Of a stretch of 11,486 nt of DNA, positions 4,883 to 11,486 are shown one piece after another. Position 1 is the first letter of the stretch; the number at the start of each line of letters is the position of its first letter. The stretch comes from Methylococcaceae bacterium UBA4132 (GTDB taxonomy: Bacteria; Pseudomonadota; Gammaproteobacteria; Methylococcales; Methylomonadaceae): the NCBI GenBank assembly GCA_002380945.1, contig DFWO01000051.1, forward strand, positions 1 to 11,486. The letters are read 5' to 3'. Below the pieces are notes generated by a model. It saw nothing but the letters and a program-made list of their open reading frames with translations, was not told where the DNA came from and did no database searches. Made by a program: the position numbers and the translations under genes.

Positions 4883-6145
4883 TTAGCCAGTTTTACCGAA
4901 CGGAATAACCACCGCGCCAGCTTTCAAACTGTCCAGATAATTAGCCCACGCTTGCATCATCAAACGGCGTTCTGGTAAATGTTGGGCGCGGTTGTAAGCT
5001 CCCTTAACTTTGTTTCGTTCAGCGTGTGAAAGTTGGCGTTCTATCATGTCGGAATGAAAACCTTGTTCATGCAGTAAAGTACTGGCTGTGGTTCTAAATC
5101 CATGCGCGGTATGTTGACCTTGATAACCCATTCTTCTAATTGCCGCGCCTATGGATTCACGGCTAATATGTTTCTCTCCATTCTTGCCTTGATTGCTGGC
5201 AAAAACATATTGCTGGTTTCCTGTCAGTGGGTAAATATCTTTTAGTAAGGCTATGGCTTGTGTACTCAATGGCACGATGTGGGCGTTATTCATTTTCATT
5301 TTGTCAGCGGATATACGCCATTCAGCCGCTTCTAAGTCAAACTCAATCCATTCAGCCATTGCTAAATTGGCAGGTCTGGCAAATATCAGCGGCTGTAACT
5401 GTAACGCGGATCTAACGACAAAATTACCGCCGTAAGCGTCAATGTCTCTTAACAGTTGTCCTAGTGGCTTAGGTTCAGTTATCGCCGCATAATGCCCTTT
5501 GGTAATCTTTGGTAATGCCCCGCGTAAATCCTGCGTAACATCACGCGCCGCCTTTTGGTTGACTATTGCCCACCGTATGGCTTGCCCTATAAATTGCTTG
5601 GTTCTGTGGGCGGTCTCTAATGCCCCACGCGCTGTGATTCTTTTTAGGGTTTCCAGTACCTCATAGGCGGTTAAATCGGTTATCGGTCTATTGCCTAGCC
5701 ACGGGTAAACGTCACGTTCAAAACATTCCTTGATATGCCTATGATGTGAGGCTGAACATTCCGTTTCCTTGTGCATCAAAAATTGTTCAGCAATATCTTT
5801 GAAACTACCAATGACAGCAATACCAGCATCAATGCGCTTTTCATTTTCAATGTTTAGCCGTTGCTGTTCTTTGGCTTCTTTGCGGGTATCACTTGGATTA
5901 ATTCCATTGGCTTGTTGGTTCTTTGCCTCGCTTGCTTTTCGCCTTGCATCGGCTAAACCAGTATCAGGATAAACGCCTACCGATAAAGTTTTGCGCTTGC
6001 CATTGATGGTGTAATCGAATCGCCACCACTTAGCCCCGTTAGGCTTAATGAGTAAATAAAGCCCGCCACCGTCATTAAGCCGCTTGTCTTTGTCGCTAGG
6101 TTTGACAGTGCGTACAGTCACATCCGTCAGTAATTCTTTAGCCAT
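4883..6145 (-). CDS. int: P4-type tyrosine site-specific integrase
   Basis: The protein has 420 residues, normal for the family, and would catalyse integration and excision at the tRNA-Ser gene. An N-terminal arm-binding domain (DUF4102 type, about residues 5-92) shows LNDGGGLYLLIKPNGAKWW and the KTLSVGVYPDTGLADAR signature. A core-binding domain follows (about 112-200) and then the catalytic domain. Visible catalytic residues are R257 (IFARPANL), K282 or K284 (DKMKM), H348 and R351 (AHGFR), H374 (LSHAE) and the nucleophile Y384 (GAYNRA). All are intact, so the enzyme is likely active. The ATG lies 1 bp from the nearest TGCAGTAAC repeat, without a strong ribosome-binding site, suggesting weak or repressible expression. 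Confidence 0.93.
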   Translation of the reverse strand: MAKELLTDVTVRTVKPSDKDKRLNDGGGLYLLIKPNGAKWWRFDYTINGKRKTLSVGVYPDTGLADARRKASEAKNQQANGINPSDTRKEAKEQQRLNIENEKRIDAGIAVIGSFKDIAEQFLMHKETECSASHHRHIKECFERDVYPWLGNRPITDLTAYEVLETLKRITARGALETAHRTKQFIGQAIRWAIVNQKAARDVTQDLRGALPKITKGHYAAITEPKPLGQLLRDIDAYGGNFVVRSALQLQPLIFARPANLAMAEWIEFDLEAAEWRISADKMKMNNAHIVPLSTQAIALLKDIYPLTGNQQYVFASNQGKNGEKHISRESIGAAIRRMGYQGQHTAHGFRTTASTLLHEQGFHSDMIERQLSHAERNKVKGAYNRAQHLPERRLMMQAWANYLDSLKAGAVVIPFGKTG

Positions 6146-6146
6146 T

Positions 6147-6227
6147 TGCAGTAACTCGCTATGCAGTAACAGTGAAATTTAGCAGTTACTGTAAATGTTA
6201 CTGCAAATAAAGCAAGATGTTACTGCA
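6147..6227. promoter_or_regulatory. Five TGCAGTAAC/GTTACTGCA sites in front of int
   Basis: TGCAGTAAC occurs at 6147-6155 and 6162-6170. The opposite orientation GTTACTGCA occurs at 6197-6205 and 6219-6227, with a one-base variant at 6185-6193. They fill the space between the integrase start and the tRNA terminator. Such arrays are typical either of arm-type sites for the integrase N-terminal domain or AlpA/Vis-type excisionase binding, or of an operator that represses int. The sites overlap any int promoter, so binding would also regulate it. Confidence 0.65.
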
Positions 6228-6251
6228 CTTTACGGGTCTTTAACGGACAAT

Positions 6252-6285
6252 AAAAAACCCGCTAAGCTAGATAACTTGCGGGTTT
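6252..6285 (-). terminator. Terminator of the tRNA-Ser transcript
   Basis: On the minus strand AAACCCGC (6278-6285) pairs with GCGGGTTT (6255-6262) around a 15-nt loop, and the 3' arm runs into a stretch of T residues (6252-6257). It lies 34 bp after the tRNA 3' end and before int, so it insulates the integrase from the tRNA promoter. Confidence 0.75.
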
Positions 6286-6318
6286 ATGGTCTTCTTGGAA
6301 CGGTGTTAAACCTATGTT

Positions 6319-6345
6319 TGGCGGAGAGAGAGGGGTTCGAACCCT
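6319..6345 (-). other. Putative attachment site core in the tRNA 3' end
   Basis: The tRNA 3' end with the T-arm is the usual crossover site for P4-type integrases, and int lies directly beyond it. The tRNA sequence is intact, so the element restores the gene on insertion. The core limits are estimated from family behaviour, because the other att copy is outside the window. Confidence 0.4.
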
Positions 6346-6406
6346 CGATACGTTGCCGTATACACACTTTCCAGGCGTGCGCCTTCGACCACTCGGCCAT
6401 CTCTCC
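6319..6406 (-). tRNA. serT-like (GGA): tRNA-Ser(GGA)
   Basis: The 88-nt gene has an acceptor stem GGAGAGA (6400-6406) paired with TCTCTCC (6323-6329), discriminator G and an encoded CCA (6319-6321). The anticodon loop CTGGAAA carries GGA (6370-6372) on a CACGC/GTGTG stem and would read UCC and UCU. A long variable arm and the GGTTCGAACCC T-loop are present, as expected for serine. It lies between uup and the integrase. Confidence 0.95.
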
Positions 6407-6443
6407 TTATTTTGGTTCGTTCGTAGGCTACGAAAAGCCGACA

Positions 6444-6472
6444 AGGATAAAGGAGTTTACTGTTTGTTGCAA
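6444..6472 (-). promoter_or_regulatory. Promoter of tRNA-Ser
   Basis: On the minus strand TTGCAA (6467-6472) and TATCCT (6444-6449) are separated by 17 bp. A GC-rich discriminator (GTCGGC) follows, typical of stringently controlled stable-RNA promoters. The start would lie about 30 bp before the mature tRNA 5' end. The -35 overlaps the region just after the uup stop. Confidence 0.55.
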
Positions 6473-6475
6473 TGA

Positions 6476-8383
6476 TTATTCGGCACTTTCTTCAGCTATG
6501 GCTTCTAATTCATCCCAACGGGCATAGGTTTGTTCTAGTTTTGTTTCTAGGGCTTTGAGTTCATCCAAGGTTTTTGCCACGGTTTTTGTGTCTTGTTTGT
6601 AAAAGCTGGGGTCGGTGGTTTGTTCAGTGAGAGTGGCTTGTTTGGTTTCAAGTTCATCAATCAGCGTGGGCAGGTTGTTCAGTTCTTGTTGTTCTTTAAA
6701 GCTGAGTTTTTTCTTTTTTGCTGGCGTTGTGGCAACAGTTTTTTCTTTTTTAGCGGCTTCGACAGTCTTTTTAATCTCGGCTTGTTTTTTAGCGGTGCTG
6801 TATGCCAACCAGTCGCTGTAACCGCCGACAAATTCTTCTACGTCGCCTGTGCCATCGAGGACAAATACGCTGGTGACGACGTTGTCGAGAAAAGCGCGGT
6901 CGTGGCTGACGATGAGTAGTGTGCCTGAAAAATCAACTAATTTTTCTTCCAATAATTCAAGCGTTTCTAGGTCTAGGTCGTTGGTGGGTTCGTCCATGAC
7001 GATGAGGTTGGCGGGTTTGGTGAATAATCTGGCGAGCAGTAAGCGGTTTTTTTCACCACCCGATAAGCTTTTGACGGGTGAACGCGCTCTGGCGGGGGCG
7101 AATAAGAAATCACCTAGGTAGGACATGACGTGTCGTCTGTTGCCTGCAATTTCGACAAAATCATTGCCATCGGCGACGGTGTCAACCACAGTCATTTCAG
7201 GGTCGAGTTGGTCGCGCAGTTGGTCGAAGTAGGCGATTTCCAGGCGTGTGCCTTGTTCGACTGTGCCGCTGGTGGGTTCTAACTCTTTCAGTAGTAATTT
7301 TAATAGCGTGGATTTACCCGCGCCGTTGGCACCGATTAAGCCAATTTTGTCGCCGCGTTGAATTAGCGTAGAGAAGTTCTTAATTATGGTTCTGTCACCA
7401 TAACCAAAACTGACATCGGTGACTTCGATGACTTTTTTGCCTGATTTGTCGCCTGTTTCCAGGGAGATTTTTGCCGTGCCTTGGGTATTACGGCGTTGTG
7501 CGCGTTCGGCGCGTAGGGCTTCTAAGGCTCTTACACGTCCTTCATTGCGTGTGCGGCGGGCTTTAACTCCTTGGCGTATCCAGACTTCTTCATCGGCGAG
7601 TTTTTTGTCGAATTCGGCGTTTTGATTGGCTTCATCTTCTAACGCGGCGGCTTTGCGGCGTAGGTAATCGTCATAAGACCCTTGCCATGAGACTAAGTTA
7701 CCACGGTCTAAGTCAATAATGCGGGTGGCAAGTTTTTGTAAAAAAGCACGGTCGTGGGTAACGAATAACACTGCGCCTTGAAAGTTTAACAGTTGTTCTT
7801 CTAGCCAAGTGATGGATTCAAAGTCTAAATGGTTGGTCGGTTCGTCTAATAATAAGACTTCTGGCTCGATGACCAGGGCTTTGGCAAGGGCAACACGGCG
7901 TGTCCAACCACCTGATAAATCGCTGATTTTTAATTCGGGTGGCAGTTCTAATTTGCTGAGCGTGGCTTCTACGCGCTGTTGAAAATGCCAGCCGTTTTGC
8001 GCTTCGAGTTTGTGTTGTAAGTCGCCTAATTCATTCAGGGCTTTTTCGTCTTCATAATCCATAGTTAACGACAAATGGTGATAACGGGTTATCCATTCGC
8101 CTAGTTCGCCTAAACCTGCGGCGACTGCGTCATAAATTGTGGCATCGTCGGGTAGGTCGGGGGATTGTTCTAACCATGCGAGTTTTAATTCAGGTTGTCG
8201 CCAGATGTCGCCCTGATCGGTGTGGATGCTGCCTGCAATGATTTTCATCAAGGTAGATTTGCCTTCACCATTGCGACCCAATAAACCGACACGTTCGCCA
8301 GCGTCTAGTTGGAAGTCTGCGTTGTTTAATAAAGCGTGCGTGCCGAAGGCGATGGAGATGTTTGATAAGCGGAGTAGGGGCAT
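6476..8383 (-). CDS. uup: ABC-F family ATPase Uup
   Basis: The 635-residue protein matches the length of E. coli Uup and has two ABC cassettes and no membrane segments. Cassette 1 has GRNGEGKS (36-43), signature LSGGW (156-160) and Walker B LLLDEP (177-182). Cassette 2 has GANGAGKS (351-358), LSGGE (440-444) and VMDEP (462-466). The linker between them is basic (about 240-305). The C-terminal part (about 560-628) is a charged coiled coil characteristic of Uup, which binds DNA and branched structures and also acts on ribosomes; loss of uup raises transposon excision. The start at 8381-8383 (MPLLRLSN) is preferred over an upstream ATG because family homology begins there; the upstream 33 codons run through the REP-like palindrome. 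Confidence 0.95.
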   Translation of the reverse strand: MPLLRLSNISIAFGTHALLNNADFQLDAGERVGLLGRNGEGKSTLMKIIAGSIHTDQGDIWRQPELKLAWLEQSPDLPDDATIYDAVAAGLGELGEWITRYHHLSLTMDYEDEKALNELGDLQHKLEAQNGWHFQQRVEATLSKLELPPELKISDLSGGWTRRVALAKALVIEPEVLLLDEPTNHLDFESITWLEEQLLNFQGAVLFVTHDRAFLQKLATRIIDLDRGNLVSWQGSYDDYLRRKAAALEDEANQNAEFDKKLADEEVWIRQGVKARRTRNEGRVRALEALRAERAQRRNTQGTAKISLETGDKSGKKVIEVTDVSFGYGDRTIIKNFSTLIQRGDKIGLIGANGAGKSTLLKLLLKELEPTSGTVEQGTRLEIAYFDQLRDQLDPEMTVVDTVADGNDFVEIAGNRRHVMSYLGDFLFAPARARSPVKSLSGGEKNRLLLARLFTKPANLIVMDEPTNDLDLETLELLEEKLVDFSGTLLIVSHDRAFLDNVVTSVFVLDGTGDVEEFVGGYSDWLAYSTAKKQAEIKKTVEAAKKEKTVATTPAKKKKLSFKEQQELNNLPTLIDELETKQATLTEQTTDPSFYKQDTKTVAKTLDELKALETKLEQTYARWDELEAIAEESAE

Positions 8384-8423
8384 TTTAGATTCTTTTAAGT
8401 GGGGAATTTTTATCGTGTGGTGC

Positions 8424-8441
8424 GTGCGAATGAATTCGCGC
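8424..8441. repeat. REP-like palindrome between uup and iscA
   Basis: GCGAAT (8426-8431) and ATTCGC (8434-8439) form a 6-bp inverted repeat with a 2-bp centre, plus an outer G-C pair. It lies directly after the iscA stop codon. There is no T-run, so it is not a normal terminator. It looks like a dispersed intergenic palindrome and could stabilise the iscA mRNA 3' end. Confidence 0.45.
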
Positions 8442-8448
8442 CTACAGA

Positions 8449-8775
8449 TTAGCTGACAGAGAAGCTTTCGCCACAGCCGCAAGTACCCTTGACGTTGGGA
8501 TTATTAAATTGGAAAGCTTCATTAATGCCTTCGCGGCGGTAATCCAGTTCGATACCATTAATAATTTCAAGGTCACTGGCAGAAACAATGACTTTAACTC
8601 CGAAGTCTTCAAATACTGAGTCATCTTCATTGAGTTTATCAGCATAATCCAATGTGTATGCATAACCTGAGCAACCCGATTTTTTTACGCCCAATTTTAA
8701 ACCTATCCCTGAACCGCGTTTTTCCAGTTGTTTTTTAATCTGCGCGGCGGCAGTTTCAGTGAATGAAATAGTCAT
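8449..8775 (-). CDS. iscA: A-type iron-sulfur cluster carrier IscA
   Basis: The 108-residue protein accepts and delivers [2Fe-2S] and [4Fe-4S] clusters in the cytoplasm. The three conserved cysteines of the family are present: one in SGCSGYAY (about residue 35) and two in CGCGESF near the C-terminus (about 99 and 101). The sequence GIGLKLGVKKSGCSG is closer to IscA than to ErpA or SufA, though these are hard to separate by eye. It is not in an isc operon here; the neighbours are uup and a divergent HAD gene, so it may serve as a stand-alone carrier. No strong ribosome-binding site is seen. Confidence 0.88.
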   Translation of the reverse strand: MTISFTETAAAQIKKQLEKRGSGIGLKLGVKKSGCSGYAYTLDYADKLNEDDSVFEDFGVKVIVSASDLEIINGIELDYRREGINEAFQFNNPNVKGTCGCGESFSVS

Positions 8776-8871
8776 AGTTTTATGTAAGTAAGTTAGTTTG
8801 TTAGCTGTGCAAGACAGGAATAGTAAGCATTTTACCGCATTTTCTAACTGCTGGTTCTATAAAGGCATTAT

Positions 8872-8900
8872 TCGACATTTTATGATGCTAACAGCATAAT
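8872..8900 (+). promoter_or_regulatory. Promoter of the HAD phosphatase-dhaK operon
   Basis: TCGACA (8872-8877) and CATAAT (8895-8900) are each one base from the sigma-70 consensus and are 17 bp apart. The start site would be near 8907, leaving a leader of about 30 nt before the ATG at 8937. The spacer contains a short inverted repeat, ATGCT/AGCAT, that could be an operator. Confidence 0.6.
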
Positions 8901-8936
8901 AGTCGTTATCAATAGTTACTTTTAGAGAACAACATC

Positions 8937-9740
8937 ATGCAAGATTTTTCTAATATTCGCGCCCTTATTATCGACATGGATGGCGTATTATGGCATGGCG
9001 ATAAAGCCATTGCGGGCTTAACCGAATTTTTTCAATTATTACGCGATAAAGACATTCGTTTTATTCTTGCTACTAATAATGCCAGTTTGACCCGTGAACA
9101 GTATGTTACCAAACTGACAAAAATGGGCGTGACAGTAGCATTGGATGAAATCCTGACTTCAGGTATTGCCACGGCTTTGTACTTAGCCGAACAGTATGAA
9201 CCCGCTAATACACGCGTTTATGTGCTAGGCGAAGACGGTGCGAGCCAACCATTGGCTGAGCGCGGCTTTACGCTCACAGGACTTTATGAAGTCAATGCTG
9301 ATGTGGTGGTGTGTGGTAAAGATTCAACCCTCACTTGGGATAAATTAGCCACTGCCACGTTAAATGTTCGCAATGGCGCAAAATTTATCGGTACTAATGC
9401 CGATACCACTTTACCCACAGAACATGGCATTACTCACGGTAATGGCGCGATTTTAGCCGCTATCCAAACAAGCTCTGGTGTCGCGCCTGTGTGCATCGGC
9501 AAACCTGAGCCGATTATTTATCAACAAGCCATCGCTTTATTAGGTACTGAACTTGCCGAAACAGTGGCAATTGGTGATCGTTTGGAAACGGATATTCTGG
9601 GTGCTGTTAACACAGGTATTCGTAGTCTTATGGTATTGACAGGCATTTCCAGCGAAGCCGATTTAATTGATTCAGATTATCAACCGACATGGGTGCTACC
9701 AGATTTACAAGCGGTAACGGACGCGATAAAAGCACTTTAA
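8937..9740 (+). CDS. HAD-superfamily (subclass IIA, NagD-type) phosphatase
   Basis: The 267-residue cytoplasmic enzyme has all HAD motifs: DMDGVLW (nucleophile D13, acid D15), the Thr motif ATNNAS (T46), GKPEP (K189) and GDRLETD (D214, D219) for Mg2+ binding. The cap domain lies between about residues 75 and 180, as in class IIA enzymes such as NagD and phosphoglycolate or nitrophenyl-phosphate phosphatases. The natural substrate cannot be read from sequence. The gene lies 25 bp upstream of dhaK in the same operon, which hints at a C3 sugar phosphate, for example dihydroxyacetone or glycerol phosphate, but this is inference. The ATG has only a weak ribosome-binding site (AGAGAA). Confidence 0.9.
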   Translation: MQDFSNIRALIIDMDGVLWHGDKAIAGLTEFFQLLRDKDIRFILATNNASLTREQYVTKLTKMGVTVALDEILTSGIATALYLAEQYEPANTRVYVLGEDGASQPLAERGFTLTGLYEVNADVVVCGKDSTLTWDKLATATLNVRNGAKFIGTNADTTLPTEHGITHGNGAILAAIQTSSGVAPVCIGKPEPIIYQQAIALLGTELAETVAIGDRLETDILGAVNTGIRSLMVLTGISSEADLIDSDYQPTWVLPDLQAVTDAIKAL

Positions 9741-9765
9741 TTCTTTACTAAGGAGGCAAGCAGTC

Positions 9766-10752
9766 ATGAAAAAATTTATTAATCAAGTGGATACTTTGTT
9801 GGATGAAAGCTTAAGCGGTTTTGCTAAAGCGCATAGCGATATTATTCAACTCAACAACCAGCCGCATTTTTTACAACGTCTTCAACCTAAGCCTGGTAAA
9901 GTCGCGTTAATTTCTGGCGGTGGCTCTGGACATGAGCCGTTGCATACGGGGTTTGTTGGCGTTGGTATGTTGGATGCCGCTTGCCCCGGACAAGTCTTTA
10001 CTTCGCCTACCCCAGACCAAATGCTTGCCGCCGCACAAGCTGTAGCAAGCGAAGCGGGCGTATTATTCATCGTAAAAAATTATGCGGGTGATGTAATGAA
10101 TTTTGAAATTGCCGCTGAAATGCTGGACTGTCCGAATGCTACTGTGTTGGTAAATGATGATGTTTCCTTACCAAAAGCCCACAGTACAGGACGGCGCGGC
10201 GTGGCGGGTACGTTGATTGTAGAAAAAATTGTCGGCGCAGCAGCAGAACAGGGCGCGGATTTAGCAACCTGCAAAGCATTAGGAGATAGAGTTAATCAGA
10301 CAACTGCTTCAATGGGTGTTGCGTTGACTAGCTGCACCGTACCCGCCTTAGGTCATCCTACATTCACTATTACCGACACTGAAATGGAAATGGGTGTAGG
10401 TATTCATGGTGAACGTGGGCGCGAAACCTTGCCATTAGGTACCGCCACTGAAATTGTCGAGCATTTAGCTGCCGCTATTGATGCCGAATTACAGCCGAAA
10501 GCAGGTCAATCGGTGCTACTACACGTCAACGGTTTTGGCGCGACACCGTTAATGGAATTGTATTTGATTTATGAATTAGCCGCACAGTTTTGGCAATCAC
10601 GCGGGATTAATATCGTGCGGTCTTTAGTAGGAAATTACACCACGTCAATTGATATGGCAGGTTGTTCGATTACCTTAAGCTTGATGGATGAAGAATTGCT
10701 GAAGTTGTGGGACGCACCTGTACATACAGCATCATTACGCTGGGGTTGTTAA
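9766..10752 (+). CDS. dhaK: Dihydroxyacetone kinase, substrate-binding subunit DhaK
   Basis: The 328-residue protein binds dihydroxyacetone covalently and is phosphorylated on it by DhaL. H56 (GSGHEP) and D109 (YAGDVMNFE) are the catalytic pair, and H214 (GVGIHGERG) is the histidine that forms the hemiaminal with the substrate. GGGSGHEP and the C-terminal DAPVHTASLRWG end are typical, so the protein appears complete. AAGGAGG lies 8 nt upstream of the ATG, much stronger than for the first gene, suggesting high translation. dhaL and dhaM, normally next, are absent; an IS1 remnant starts 20 bp after the stop. Without DhaL the protein would have no kinase activity unless DhaL is encoded elsewhere. 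Confidence 0.93.
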   Translation: MKKFINQVDTLLDESLSGFAKAHSDIIQLNNQPHFLQRLQPKPGKVALISGGGSGHEPLHTGFVGVGMLDAACPGQVFTSPTPDQMLAAAQAVASEAGVLFIVKNYAGDVMNFEIAAEMLDCPNATVLVNDDVSLPKAHSTGRRGVAGTLIVEKIVGAAAEQGADLATCKALGDRVNQTTASMGVALTSCTVPALGHPTFTITDTEMEMGVGIHGERGRETLPLGTATEIVEHLAAAIDAELQPKAGQSVLLHVNGFGATPLMELYLIYELAAQFWQSRGINIVRSLVGNYTTSIDMAGCSITLSLMDEELLKLWDAPVHTASLRWGC

Positions 10753-10772
10753 AAGATCGGAATAGCTTTCAA

Positions 10773-11187
10773 TTACCCATTTCGTTTAGCCATCAAAAGG
10801 ATGGCGGAATACTTAAGCATATTCATTGATTATTTAGAGTAACACTTAGATTTTCTTCGTAATCTGGCGAGAAAATGTCTAGGCAAACTATTATATCCTT
10901 CTAACGTGGAAGTCTAAGCCTTTGATTGAGTATGTAACGGTCGAGGAATAAATATCTCATAAGGATGCCAGTAATCGCTCATAACGACTTTGATGTCTTG
11001 GTGTGGCAGGATGCTCCGCGCGTTTGCTCTGTCTGTACCTCGTGAGCCAATAACACAGTTGAGAAACGATTCATCAACTATGTTATTGGCAATCCATATT
11101 CAGCAAGCGTTATTCAGCAAGCGTTTTTTTGAACCCACAAACTGTGATTTTATTCAATTCCACCACCTCAATGCCTGCTTCAGATGA
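10773..11187 (-). pseudogene. Decayed IS1-family transposase
   Basis: On the minus strand the C-terminal half of an IS1 transposase is readable: IGSRGTDRANARS, VVMSDYWHPYEIFIPRPLHT, then EGYNSLPRHFLARLRRKSK and a normal stop at 10773-10775. Two in-frame stops interrupt it: TAG after TQSKA, where relatives have glutamate, and TAA after KCYSK. Further upstream an FVGSKK motif is displaced by a stop (11100-11102) and a 14-bp tandem duplication (11098-11111 and 11112-11125), and a frameshift separates a weak VVELN stretch. The N-terminal part is not recognisable. The upstream limit is approximate. Confidence 0.75.
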
Positions 11188-11258
11188 CCTTAACTTAACC
11201 TGAGTTCGACATAAAACTCTTTGAAATCATTGATAAATTTCAAATCACAGTCATTGCA

Positions 11259-11338
11259 GCATGGACTGCCGCAATCCAGAAGCTATAGATGGCGAGACTT
11301 TAACACATCCATGTGTCCTAGATTCTAGTAATCCATGC
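11259..11338. repeat. Degenerate inverted-repeat element (miniature palindromic repeat)
   Basis: Twenty-one bases at 11259-11279 (starting GCATGGACTGCC) and at 11318-11338 (ending AATCCATGC) are inverted copies matching at 15 of 21 positions. The sequence resembles a widespread family of intergenic repeats containing CCATGCCGGAATGACGG-type ends. It contains no gene. It sits between the IS1 remnant and the IS5-type transposase. An 8-bp hairpin TTTGAAAT/ATTTCAAA (11220-11244) lies just before it. Confidence 0.5.
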
Positions 11339-11400
11339 CAGAATGACGGTAGGGCTTAGAACGTGTTCAAAATCTCATCTAAAAGCCTGATAATAAGCGG

Positions 11401-11486
11401 ATGAGAAAAAAATATCCAAGCGACCTTAGTCGAGAACAATTTGAATTGATTCGCGAATTATTAGAATCGGCACGCAGGATGCGTGC
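11401..11486 (+). CDS. IS5-family transposase, N-terminal fragment at window edge
   Basis: An ATG at 11401 opens a frame that runs to the right edge, 28 complete codons beginning MRKKYPSDLSREQFELI. The PSDLS-EQ-ELI pattern is the N-terminal (DUF4096-like) signature of IS5-group transposases. The left end of the element should lie in the 50 bp upstream, around 11345-11400, but the terminal repeat cannot be confirmed without the right end. The rest of the gene is outside the window. Confidence 0.7.
   Translation, partial: MRKKYPSDLSREQFELIRELLESARRMR

Larger units (their letters stand above)
1..6345 (-). mobile_element. P4-like integrative element, partial (tRNA-Ser-proximal end)
   Basis: All genes from the window's left edge to the tRNA-Ser gene lie on the minus strand and form a recognisable P4-type set: tyrosine integrase next to the tRNA, AlpA regulator, small leader-region genes, and a large TOPRIM-primase/helicase. 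The integrase follows the tRNA 3' end in the same direction, which is the usual arrangement when a tRNA 3' end is the attachment site. The flanking uup, iscA and HAD genes are ordinary host genes. No second copy of the tRNA 3' end is visible, so the far border must lie to the left of the window and the cargo beyond the primase is unseen. The right border is given as the T-arm of the tRNA and is approximate. Confidence 0.8.

Noticed and set aside
6195..6527. Plus-strand 110-codon open frame containing EREGFEPSIRCRIHTF
   Set aside because: It is the well-known artefact of translating the antisense strand of tRNA-Ser and spans the terminator and tRNA.
6593..7625. Plus-strand open frames opposite uup
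   Set aside because: Low-complexity antisense translations of uup; Uup is complete with all ABC motifs.
8384..8482. N-terminal extension of uup by 33 codons
   Set aside because: It overlaps the iscA stop and the palindrome, and Uup homology starts exactly at the inner ATG.
8442..8663. 73-codon minus-strand frame
   Set aside because: It overlaps iscA in another frame; IscA has the family cysteines and full length.
10990..11187. Plus-strand 65-codon open frame
   Set aside because: It is antisense to the readable IS1 transposase remnant and has no ribosome-binding site.

Overview
The window looks like gammaproteobacterial chromosome carrying one end of an integrated P4-like genetic element. 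Uup and IscA are of proteobacterial type. The insertion-sequence remnants and dispersed palindromes resemble those common in sulfur- or methane-oxidising gammaproteobacteria, but I cannot name the genus with confidence.

Positions 1 to about 6345 are the element, with every gene on the minus strand. It is inserted at the 3' end of a tRNA-Ser(GGA) gene (6319-6406). Reading away from the tRNA come: a tyrosine integrase of the P4 type; an AlpA-family regulator; a structured leader with an ash-like reading frame and a small protein; two further small proteins; and an 834-residue TOPRIM-primase/DUF3987 helicase. At the left edge is the start of another gene that resembles a single-stranded-DNA-binding protein. 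The second element border is not in the window. The non-coding DNA is unusually rich: a terminator plus three mutually complementary heptamers in the leader, five 15-bp repeats inside a coding region, two TGTAAAA arrays about 4.5 kb apart sharing a direct repeat, and a TGCAGTAAC array in front of the integrase. Together these resemble the immunity, origin and attachment control of phage P4, but with different sequences.

Positions 6319 to 8775 are host core genes on the minus strand: tRNA-Ser with its own promoter and terminator, the ABC-F ATPase uup, and the iron-sulfur carrier iscA. Positions 8872 to 10752 hold a plus-strand operon with a good promoter: a NagD-type HAD phosphatase and dhaK, the substrate-binding subunit of dihydroxyacetone kinase.

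From 10753 to the right edge is insertion-sequence debris. It holds a decayed IS1-family transposase on the minus strand starting 20 bp after dhaK, a degenerate inverted-repeat element, and the first 28 codons of an IS5-family transposase that runs off the window. No dhaL or dhaM follows dhaK here.
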